NCBI GenBank assembly: GCA_902773165.1
Contig: CACYDO010000106.1
Coordinates: forward strand, 1 to 6,540
DNA: 6,540 nucleotides
Source: an uncultured Ruminococcus sp.
Lineage (GTDB): Bacteria > Bacillota > Clostridia > Oscillospirales > Acutalibacteraceae
Direction: 5' to 3'
Positions 1 through 5,205 of this stretch are shown in pieces. Every line of letters starts with the position of its first letter. Position 1 is the first letter of the stretch. Made by a program: the position numbers and the translations under genes. Below the pieces are notes generated by a model, which was given only the letters and a program-made list of their open reading frames with translations, was not told the DNA's origin and searched no databases.

Positions 1-483
1 ATCCATGCTTACACAGGCGATCAGATGATCCTTGACGGTCCTCACAGAAAGGGCGACCTCAGAAGAGCAAGAGCAGGCGCAGCTAACATCGTTCCTAACT
101 CCACAGGCGCAGCAAAGGCTATCGGCCTTGTTATCCCTGAGCTTAACGGCAAGCTCATCGGCTCCGCTCAGCGTGTTCCTGTTCCGACAGGTTCTACAAC
201 GATCCTTACAGCTGTTGTTAAGGGTGCAGATGTTACTGTTGACGGTATCAACGCAGCAATGAAGGCCGCAGCTTCCGAGTCCTTCGGCTACAACGAGGAT
301 CCGATCGTTTCCAGCGACGTTATCGGCATGAGATTTGGTTCTCTCTTCGACGCTACTCAGACAATGGTTTCGAAGATTGCTGATGACCTTTACGAGGTTC
401 AGGTTGTTTCTTGGTACGATAACGAGAACAGCTACACTTCTCAGATGGTTAGAACGATCAAGTACTTCGCAGAGCTCGCTTGA
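1..483 (+). CDS. gap: Glyceraldehyde-3-phosphate dehydrogenase, C-terminal part (5' end outside window)
   Basis: This is the NAD-dependent glycolytic enzyme that oxidises and phosphorylates glyceraldehyde-3-phosphate to 1,3-bisphosphoglycerate in the cytoplasm. The reading frame is open from base 1 and ends at TGA 481-483, giving 160 residues, roughly the C-terminal half of a family usually about 335 residues long. Visible family signatures are IHAYTGDQ at the start of the fragment (just after the catalytic Cys region, which is outside), the DLRRARAGAANIVP block (fragment residues 19-32), STGAAKAIG, the RVPVPTGS strand (59-65) and SWYDNENSY (138-145) near the C-terminus, whose Asn contacts the nicotinamide in known structures. 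The codons are strongly biased (GCT, AAC, GAC, AAG, ATC), as expected of a highly expressed glycolytic gene. An intrinsic terminator follows 25 bases later, so the gene ends its transcription unit. The first ATG in the fragment (base 25) is internal and is not the start. Confidence 0.97.
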   Translation: MHAYTGDQMILDGPHRKGDLRRARAGAANIVPNSTGAAKAIGLVIPELNGKLIGSAQRVPVPTGSTTILTAVVKGADVTVDGINAAMKAAASESFGYNEDPIVSSDVIGMRFGSLFDATQTMVSKIADDLYEVQVVSWYDNENSYTSQMVRTIKYFAELA

Positions 484-508
484 TAAATTTTCAAATCTGA
501 ATTTTATG

Positions 509-541
509 ATTCTCCTGCCTTCTGGCGGGAGAATTTTTTTG
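509..541 (+). terminator. Intrinsic terminator of the GAPDH gene
   Basis: An 11-bp stem is formed by ATTCTCCTGCC (509-519) and GGCGGGAGAAT (524-534), with one T-G wobble and a TTCT tetraloop. It is followed directly by a run of six T (535-540). This is a textbook Rho-independent terminator 25 bases after the gap stop codon, and it separates gap from the downstream gene. Confidence 0.93.
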
Positions 542-559
542 TAAAATATTTAATATTTA

Positions 560-588
560 TGGAAATAATACGAAAAATATATTATAAT
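560..588 (+). promoter_or_regulatory. Candidate promoter for the yifB/comM gene
   Basis: A perfect TATAAT lies at 583-588. A weak -35 match, TGGAAA (560-565, four of six bases), is 17 bp upstream. The predicted start near 595 would give a leader of about 110 bases before the ATG at 707. The site lies just after the gap terminator, where a new promoter is needed. The surrounding DNA is very AT-rich, so chance -10 matches are common, and the -35 is poor. Confidence 0.45.
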
Positions 589-706
589 CATAATAGGCTT
601 GCAATTATAGTTAGAATTGATTTCACGTTGGTTTTGATTATTCGATGCTTCTTGGAAATAATAAAAAACGACTACAGCATTTTTCTTGAAATCGGGAGGA
701 TAGACA

Positions 707-2233
707 ATGGTAGACAGAGTAAACGGAATGGGACTTACGGGTATTGAAGCGTATGCAGTAGACGTTGAAGCTGCTATTTCTCAGGGACTTCCTTCATTTG
801 ACGTTGTGGGGCTTCCGGATGCGGCGGTAAAGGAGTCGCGCGACCGTGTGCGTTCAGCAATAAAAAACTGTGGATTTGAATTTCCATTAGGGAAAATAAC
901 TGTAAATCTCGCTCCGGCAGATGTAAAGAAAGTAGGTCCGCTTTATGATCTTCCTATTTTTATTGCTATATTAAAGCTTTCAGGCCAGCTTGACGCTGAT
1001 ATCAGCGGAGATGTTTACATAGGAGAGCTTTCCTTATTTGGCAGCGTTCGTCCGGTTAACGGAGTTTTGCCGATGACGATAGAAGCGCAAAGACTAGGCT
1101 ATAAGCGCATTTTTGTTCCCTATGAAAACAGATCTGAGGCCGCTGTTGTAAAGGGGATAGAGGTTTACCCCATAAAGGACGTAGGCTCGCTTTACAGCCA
1201 TCTTACAGGACGTAAAATGCTCGAACAGGCAGACCGCGATGAGCTTACCGTTACAATGGGAGATTTCTCCGTGGATTTTTCCCAAGTCAAGGGTCAGTAT
1301 GAAGCAAAACGCGCTATCGAGATAGCCGCCGCAGGAAGTCATAATATGCTTCTTGTAGGTCCTCCCGGCTCGGGCAAAAGCATGCTTGCGCAGCGTATGC
1401 CCACAATATTGCCCGACATGACGTTTTCCGAGATGATCGAGACAACGAAGATACATTCCGTTGCCGGAGTTCTCCCCGGAGGGGTTTCTTTGATAAATCA
1501 GCGTCCTTTCCGCGCTCCTCACCACACTATCTCTCCGATGGGGCTTTCGGGCGGCGGTACGGTTCCGCGTCCCGGTGAAATCTCCCTTGCTCACAACGGA
1601 GTATTATTCCTCGACGAGTTTCCCGAGTTTACGCGTCAGACTATGGAGGTCCTGCGACAGCCGCTTGAGGACGGCAGCGTTACAATTTCGCGCGTGAGCG
1701 GAACACTGACTTACCCGTGCAGCGTTGCGCTTGTTTGTGCAATGAATCCTTGTCCGTGCGGTTATTACGGTACGGGCGTGCGCAAATGTACATGCTCTCC
1801 AAATGAGGTTACAAGATATCTGAATAAAGTATCGGGCCCGCTTCTTGACAGAATAGATATCCATATTGAGGTGCCTGCGGTCAGATATGAGGAATTATCA
1901 AGTCCTATCCCGGCAGAATCTTCCGCAGAGATCAGACAAAGGGTCAATAAGGCTCGCAGTATTCAGCTTGAACGCTTCAAAGACATCAATATTACGTCGA
2001 ATGCACGTATCCCCACAGGAAAGCTGCATGAATTTTGCCGTCTTGACGATAAAGCGGACGCGGTTCTTAAAAAAGCATTCGATAAGCTTGGACTTTCCTC
2101 ACGCGCATACAGCAAGATACTTAAGGTGTCGCGGACGATAGCCGACCTCGATGGCAGCGACATAATACGCTCCGTTCATATTTCCGAAGCTGTTCAGTAT
2201 AGAAGTCTGGACAGAAAATATTGGAATAGGTAA
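707..2233 (+). CDS. yifB: YifB/ComM-family AAA+ ATPase (Mg-chelatase subunit ChlI-like)
   Basis: This is a 508-residue protein, the normal length for the family. Residues 1-170 match the conserved ChlI-like N-terminal domain (GLPSFDVVGLPDAAVKESR at 27-45, then AIKNCGFEFP and the NLAPAD stretch at 67-72). The AAA+ module follows, with Walker A GPPGSGKS (218-225), the FRAPHHTIS segment (268-276), Walker B VLFLDEF (299-305) and LLDRIDI (379-385) with the conserved Arg. A cysteine cluster, CPC (349-351) and CTC (361-363), is typical of the family and may bind metal. The C-terminal domain (about 400-508) contains LGLSSRAYSKILKVSRTIADL. In Haemophilus and Vibrio, ComM is a branch-migration helicase used in natural transformation; the role in Firmicutes is less settled. 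The start is supported by GGGAGGA (694-700) six bases before the ATG. The gene stands alone, with terminators or promoters on each side. It is not a true magnesium chelatase, as there are no tetrapyrrole genes nearby. Confidence 0.95.
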   Translation: MVDRVNGMGLTGIEAYAVDVEAAISQGLPSFDVVGLPDAAVKESRDRVRSAIKNCGFEFPLGKITVNLAPADVKKVGPLYDLPIFIAILKLSGQLDADISGDVYIGELSLFGSVRPVNGVLPMTIEAQRLGYKRIFVPYENRSEAAVVKGIEVYPIKDVGSLYSHLTGRKMLEQADRDELTVTMGDFSVDFSQVKGQYEAKRAIEIAAAGSHNMLLVGPPGSGKSMLAQRMPTILPDMTFSEMIETTKIHSVAGVLPGGVSLINQRPFRAPHHTISPMGLSGGGTVPRPGEISLAHNGVLFLDEFPEFTRQTMEVLRQPLEDGSVTISRVSGTLTYPCSVALVCAMNPCPCGYYGTGVRKCTCSPNEVTRYLNKVSGPLLDRIDIHIEVPAVRYEELSSPIPAESSAEIRQRVNKARSIQLERFKDINITSNARIPTGKLHEFCRLDDKADAVLKKAFDKLGLSSRAYSKILKVSRTIADLDGSDIIRSVHISEAVQYRSLDRKYWNR

Positions 2234-2234
2234 T

Positions 2235-2263
2235 AAAATTATACGATTTTGGGAAAATTATAC
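2235..2263. repeat. Short direct repeat AAAATTATAC x2 after yifB
   Basis: AAAATTATAC occurs at 2235-2244 and again at 2254-2263, 19 bp start to start, immediately after the yifB stop. AAAAT (2235-2239) can also pair with ATTTT (2246-2250), but there is no GC-rich stem with a T-run, so I do not call a terminator here. The sequence is AT-rich, so the repeat may have arisen by chance. Confidence 0.4.
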
Positions 2264-2315
2264 ATAAATTAAGGGAACAATACAGCAAAATGCAAAACAG
2301 ACAAAAAGTAAATAC

Positions 2316-2334
2316 AACAATTGCGCAATTTGTT
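2316..2334. promoter_or_regulatory. Palindrome upstream of the kinase operon promoter, possible operator
   Basis: AATTGCGCAATT (2319-2330) is a perfect 12-bp palindrome. The symmetry extends as AACA (2316-2319) and TGTT (2331-2334) if one T is skipped. It ends 15 bases before the -35 element of the operon promoter, a typical place for an activator or repressor dimer. The GCGC centre stands out in AT-rich surroundings. No known regulator motif is recognised. Confidence 0.4.
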
Positions 2335-2345
2335 AAAAAGCGCAC

Positions 2346-2374
2346 TTGACAAAACGTTTGATAAATGTGATAAT
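2346..2374 (+). promoter_or_regulatory. Strong extended -10 promoter of the cpsC-cpsD-cpsB operon
   Basis: A perfect -35 TTGACA (2346-2351) is followed by a 17-bp spacer and GATAAT (2369-2374), a five-of-six -10 with an upstream TG at 2366-2367 (extended -10). Transcription should begin near 2381, giving a leader of about 114 bases. This is the best sigma-A/sigma-70 promoter match in the window. The spacer contains the small palindrome AAACGTTT (2352-2359). Confidence 0.85.
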
Positions 2375-2407
2375 TATGACTGGATTGTTTTGTTTAAAAG
2401 AATAAAC

Positions 2408-2452
2408 TTCAGAAGAGCAGACGTTGATTTGTCTGAATGATATCTATTTTTT
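2408..2452 (+). other. Possible leader hairpins of the kinase operon
   Basis: In the untranslated leader, CAGAC (2418-2422) can pair with GTCTG (2431-2435). Alternatively TTCAGA (2408-2413) can pair with TCTGAA (2432-2437). The two pairings share bases and exclude each other. A run of six T follows at 2447-2452, too far from the stem for a normal terminator. The stems are short, so a regulatory role such as attenuation is only a possibility. Confidence 0.2.
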
Positions 2453-2494
2453 GAAAAATGCAAGCTGTGATGAGGAAAAGGTGGATAATTTTCA

Positions 2495-3226
2495 ATGAAT
2501 GAGAATAATAACAGAAGAAATATGAATTCGGAAGAGTATACGATTGATCTTATGCTTATGCTTGGTCTTTTGCGTAAACATGTGCTGCTTATCATTGTGG
2601 CTGCAATTATAGGCGGAGGGCTTGCATACAGCTATACCAGATTTATGATACCCGAGAAATATAGGGCAACCGCAACAGTTATTATTAATAACAGAGCGAC
2701 AGATTCGCAGTATATTTATCCCAGTGAGATCCAAAGCTCACAGGATCTTGCTCAGCTCTATTCGATCATCATTAAAGCAGATAATGTTCTTGAATCTGTA
2801 AAGAAGGATCTTAATCTTGATATCAGCAATGAGCAGCTGAAAAATTCCATAGACGTGGGTCTTGTAGGTGAAACACAGGTCGTTGAGATCTCCTGCACAA
2901 GCACGAATCCCGACTATGCGCTTGATCTTGTTACAAAATTCGTTGAGTATTCCAAGCCTGTCATTCTTGAAAAGGTAGAGGCAGGTTCGGTCAAGGATCT
3001 TAACGAGCCTGCACTTTCCAACAATGGATATCCCGTATCCCCTAACAGGCGCAAAAATACCGCTGTAGGTGTTCTCGGCGGCATGGTAGCGTCGGCTGCG
3101 TTTGTTATCCTTAAAGAAATGCTCAATACGAAGTTTAAAACAGAGGCTGACGTTACAAATACGCTTGGCATTCCCGTTTTGGGAGTTATTCCTTATATTG
3201 AAGGAAAGGAGTTTGCCCAGAAATGA
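2495..3226 (+). CDS. cpsC: Wzz/CpsC-type membrane protein, activator of the tyrosine kinase
   Basis: This is a 243-residue member of the Wzz chain-length determinant family, in the Gram-positive CpsC/CapA form. It sits in the membrane and, in characterised systems, presents a cytoplasmic C-terminal segment that activates the partner tyrosine kinase and helps set polysaccharide length. Visible features are a polar N-terminus, a first membrane segment at about 28-48 preceded by LRK, and an extracellular domain (50-185) with the YRATATVIINN strand. A proline-containing YPVSPNRRKN motif (179-188) lies just before the second membrane segment (about 189-207). The cytoplasmic tail contains TEADVTNTLGIPVLGVIP (216-233), a hallmark of the family. 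The start is supported by AAAGGTGG (2477-2484), ten bases before the ATG; Met10 is a less likely alternative. The stop overlaps the next start as ATGA, so translation is probably coupled. Confidence 0.93.
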   Translation: MNENNNRRNMNSEEYTIDLMLMLGLLRKHVLLIIVAAIIGGGLAYSYTRFMIPEKYRATATVIINNRATDSQYIYPSEIQSSQDLAQLYSIIIKADNVLESVKKDLNLDISNEQLKNSIDVGLVGETQVVEISCTSTNPDYALDLVTKFVEYSKPVILEKVEAGSVKDLNEPALSNNGYPVSPNRRKNTAVGVLGGMVASAAFVILKEMLNTKFKTEADVTNTLGIPVLGVIPYIEGKEFAQK

Positions 3227-4008
3227 GTGAGATAAATACAGTAACAGAGGAAAACACGCACCATAAACACCACAGACATCACAGACACAAACGCACCTCC
3301 ATGACGAAGGAGATATACAGCATTGCAAACAGTGCAGCGCCTACCTATTACGTTGAAGCGTTTAAAATGATAGCTTCAAATATCGAGTTCATTGCTATCG
3401 CTCAGGAATGCAAAAGTATTCTTGTTACCTCTACGGTGCAGGACGAGGGTAAGACAAATCTGTCTGTAAATCTGTCTCTTGCACTTGCAGGATACGGAAA
3501 AAAGGTCTGCATCGTGGACTGCGATTTCAGAAAGCCCAGCGTACACAGACTCCAGCGCAATCCTATTGGTCTTACTCATGTTCTTAAAGGTGAAGTGCCG
3601 CTGGAGGAAGCTATTTTTAAACATCATGATTCCGATCTGAATATTCTTTTGGGCGGCGTTATTCCGCCAAACCCGACCGAACTGCTTGCAAGTACGAAAA
3701 TGCAGAAGGTCGTTGAGCAGCTTGCTGAAAAATATGATTATGTCATTTACGATACCCCTCCGTGCCTGGGTATCAGTGACGTTTCCGTACTTGGCAGATA
3801 CATGGACGGCGCTGTTATCGCTATCAGACATGATTCTACCGATAAGAGAATGGTAGAGCGCTCGCTCGCAAATATAGAGAACGCCGGAATTAAAGTATTA
3901 GGCGCAATTCTAATGGAATACAAGGCGGATTCCGATGTATCTAATTCGTATTATTATAAATACGGATATAAATACGGAGGATATTATTATGGCGATAAAG
4001 AAAGCTGA
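3223..4008 (+). CDS. cpsD: CpsD/CapB-type bacterial tyrosine kinase (BY-kinase)
   Basis: This is a 261-residue cytoplasmic BY-kinase that transfers phosphate from ATP to its own and other proteins' tyrosines; it is expected to need the adjacent CpsC for activity. Motifs are Walker A TSTVQDEGKT (69-78, with K77), Walker A' VCIVDCDFRKP (95-105, D99 and D101) and Walker B VIYDTPP (174-180). The tail from 241 to 261 contains nine tyrosines (243-245, 247, 249, 251, 254-256), the usual autophosphorylation cluster. Two things are odd. Residues 13-24 are a basic His-rich run of HHK, HHR, HHR and HKR units. The helix that carries EX2RX2R in characterised homologues reads EAFKMIA (45-51), so the second Arg is missing. 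The ATG overlaps the cpsC stop by four bases; AAAGGAG (3205-3211) is the ribosome binding site, 11 bases upstream. The gene overlaps cpsB by 20 bases. A MinD/ParA relative is excluded by the tyrosine tail and the neighbours. Confidence 0.95.
   Translation: MSEINTVTEENTHHKHHRHHRHKRTSMTKEIYSIANSAAPTYYVEAFKMIASNIEFIAIAQECKSILVTSTVQDEGKTNLSVNLSLALAGYGKKVCIVDCDFRKPSVHRLQRNPIGLTHVLKGEVPLEEAIFKHHDSDLNILLGGVIPPNPTELLASTKMQKVVEQLAEKYDYVIYDTPPCLGISDVSVLGRYMDGAVIAIRHDSTDKRMVERSLANIENAGIKVLGAILMEYKADSDVSNSYYYKYGYKYGGYYYGDKES
3976..3980 (+). promoter_or_regulatory. Ribosome binding site of cpsB inside the cpsD tyrosine-tail codons
   Basis: GGAGG lies eight bases before ATG 3989 and decides the phosphatase start. 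In the cpsD frame it falls in codons for the Tyr-Gly-Gly part of the tail (residues 251-253), so these bases serve two genes. The longer in-frame start at 3935 has no comparable site. Confidence 0.85.
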
Positions 4009-4762
4009 TATACACTGCCATATACTCCCCGGTATAGATGACGGAGCGAAAAATACTGAGGTATCGCTTGAATTGCTGCGCGAACACAGAAATCAGGGCG
4101 TTGAAAAGGTGATATTTACGCCCCATTTCAATTCTGACAAGATCTCTGTGGAGGAGTTCAGTGCTAAACGTGCACAAAGCGCAGAATTGCTCACTTCAAT
4201 GAAGGAATTTAAAGATATTGGCATAGAATATAAGCTCGGCGCCGAGATTTATTACACAATAAACCTGGGGGAGCTTGATCTTTCCAATCTTTGTTTTTCC
4301 GGTTCTGATTATGTTTTGGTAGAGCTTCCCACTCAGGCTCGTCCTCATGGAATGAAGCGTACTTTCGGAAATATGATAAGAAATGGGTATATTCCGATAA
4401 TTGCTCACGTTGAACGCTATTCCTATATGCTGAAAAACCCGAACGAGCTTTATGATCTTATAGATTTAGGCTGCCTTGCTCATATAAACGCGGAGGCTCT
4501 TATCCAGAAAACTAAAGCTACATCTATGATCTGCTATTTCGTTCGGCATGGTTTGGTACATTTTATGTGCAGTGACTGTCATTCTCGTCACAGACGTCCT
4601 CCGAATCTTAAACAGGGCTTTGAGGAAATGAGATCTCTTCTCGGTGATAAGTATGCAGACAGATTTTTAAGTAATGCAAATGATGTATTTAATGCACAAA
4701 CGATAAATCCGGAAATTAACAATTTAAAAAAACCGAAGAATATGTTCGGTGTATGGATATAA
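3989..4762 (+). CDS. cpsB: CpsB/CapC-type PHP-family protein-tyrosine phosphatase
   Basis: This is a 257-residue, metal-dependent phosphatase of the PHP superfamily, expected to remove phosphate from the tyrosine tail of the adjacent kinase. The metal-site motifs are all present in order: DIHCHILPGIDDGA (7-20, with D7, H9, H11 and D17/D18), TPH (44-46), GAEIYY (84-89, E86), VELP (111-114, E112), AHVERY (139-144, H140 and R143) and SDCHS (195-199, D196 and H198). The length fits the family (about 240-260). I chose ATG 3989 because GGAGG is eight bases upstream and DIHCH then falls at the usual distance from the N-terminus; the in-frame ATG at 3935 would add 18 residues with no family match. 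The first 20 bases overlap the end of cpsD, so translation is probably coupled. The gene is last in the operon and is followed almost at once by a terminator. PHP polymerase-associated or histidinol-phosphatase relatives are less likely given the context. Confidence 0.95.
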   Translation: MAIKKADIHCHILPGIDDGAKNTEVSLELLREHRNQGVEKVIFTPHFNSDKISVEEFSAKRAQSAELLTSMKEFKDIGIEYKLGAEIYYTINLGELDLSNLCFSGSDYVLVELPTQARPHGMKRTFGNMIRNGYIPIIAHVERYSYMLKNPNELYDLIDLGCLAHINAEALIQKTKATSMICYFVRHGLVHFMCSDCHSRHRRPPNLKQGFEEMRSLLGDKYADRFLSNANDVFNAQTINPEINNLKKPKNMFGVWI

Positions 4763-4766
4763 AAGG

Positions 4767-4805
4767 AAAAAGGCTCGACAGCGAAATGCTGTTAAGCCTT
4801 TTTTT
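4767..4805 (+). terminator. Intrinsic terminator of the kinase operon
   Basis: The left arm AAGGCTCGACAGC (4770-4782) pairs with GCTGTTAAGCCTT (4788-4800), with one G-T wobble and one C/A mismatch around a GAAAT loop. The flanking A-run and T-run extend the stem, and the T-run continues to 4805. It begins five bases after the cpsB stop, closing the three-gene operon. Confidence 0.93.
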
Positions 4806-5106
4806 GTTATCGGATATAGTGTTAAGATAATATATATAAAATCGATAATCAATACGGATGTGTATAAAATTATGACGTGTTAAGAATATGAAACACCCAT
4901 TTTAATCATTAATACAATAGTATACGCCGCTAAAGTGACAGCTTTTTGAACTCTTTGTGATAGTTGGATTAAAGCTTTACGGATACCGCATGAACGGCAT
5001 AATTTCAGCGATTTAGATAAAAAACAAAAATTAACTTTGGGTAGTATTACGCCCAACAATTGCCATAATAATTCTTTAACGGAACTAAAAACCGAAAATG
5101 ATATTT

Positions 5107-5112
5107 TATAAT
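5107..5112 (+). promoter_or_regulatory. Candidate -10 element for the amylase gene
   Basis: A perfect TATAAT (5107-5112) would place the start near 5119 and leave a leader of about 87 bases. No good -35 is found 16-18 bp upstream (the region reads ACTAAA), which would fit an activator-dependent promoter or a chance match. An alternative is TTGTCA (5152-5157) with TATAAG (5177-5182), but its 19-bp spacer and a start abutting the ribosome binding site make it less likely. Confidence 0.35.
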
Positions 5113-5174
5113 ATTAACAGTAATATTCGGAAAAAGTGCGTGTTTTTGTGTTTGTCAACAAAGCCACAAAACAA

Positions 5175-5192
5175 CTTATAAGAACTTATAAG
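5175..5192 (+). repeat. Tandem repeat and hairpin touching the amylase ribosome binding site
   Basis: AACTTATAAG is repeated in tandem (5173-5182 and 5183-5192). Because CTTATAAG is itself a palindrome, 5175-5192 can fold into a 7-bp stem, CTTATAA with TTATAAG, closed by a GAAC loop. The 3' arm ends on A5190, A5191 and G5192, the first bases of the AAGGAGG ribosome binding site (5190-5196), which lies nine bases before the ATG at 5206. It could be a protein-binding site, a weak translation control element or a 5' stabilising hairpin. Confidence 0.55.
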
Positions 5193-5205
5193 GAGGAAAA
5201 TAGCA

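Larger units (their letters stand above)
4806..5205. other. Gene-free intergenic region upstream of the amylase gene
   Basis: These 400 bases are AT-rich and contain no coding region, tRNA or riboswitch that I can recognise. They do hold several small structures: GTGTTAAGA twice (4819-4827 and 4877-4885), the palindrome TAAAGCTTTA (4970-4979), the inverted repeat TTGGG/CCCAA (5037-5041 and 5052-5056, 10 bases apart), a perfect TATAAT (5107-5112) and the hairpin next to the amylase ribosome binding site. The length suggests a regulated promoter region for the amylase, but no specific regulator can be named. Confidence 0.6.

Noticed and set aside
559..747. Small plus-strand frame of 62 codons before and into yifB
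   Set aside because: It is Ile-rich because of AT-rich leader DNA, overlaps the yifB start out of frame and has no convincing ribosome binding site.
1094..1594. Minus-strand open frame of 166 codons
   Set aside because: It is antisense to the conserved AAA+ region of yifB, with no ribosome binding site or recognisable domain.
707..2233. True magnesium chelatase subunit
   Set aside because: The family-specific N-terminal FDVVGLPDAAVKESR block and the CPC/CTC cysteine cluster mark YifB/ComM, and no tetrapyrrole pathway gene is present.
2738..3328. Minus-strand open frame of 196 codons
   Set aside because: It is antisense to cpsC and the start of cpsD, resembles no family and has Cys/Arg-rich composition typical of a shadow frame.
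3935..3988. Longer in-frame N-terminus for the phosphatase
   Set aside because: It has no good ribosome binding site, lies deep inside cpsD and adds 18 residues without family similarity; ATG 3989 has GGAGG at ideal spacing.
4819..4885. GTGTTAAGA direct repeat as a possible CRISPR or attachment site
   Set aside because: There are only two 9-bp copies, with no array, integrase or cas gene, so it is recorded only as a minor repeat.
4984..4994. ATACCGCATGA, resembling a short stretch of 16S rRNA
   Set aside because: Only about 11 bases match and the flanks do not follow 16S sequence; it is probably chance and not an rRNA remnant.
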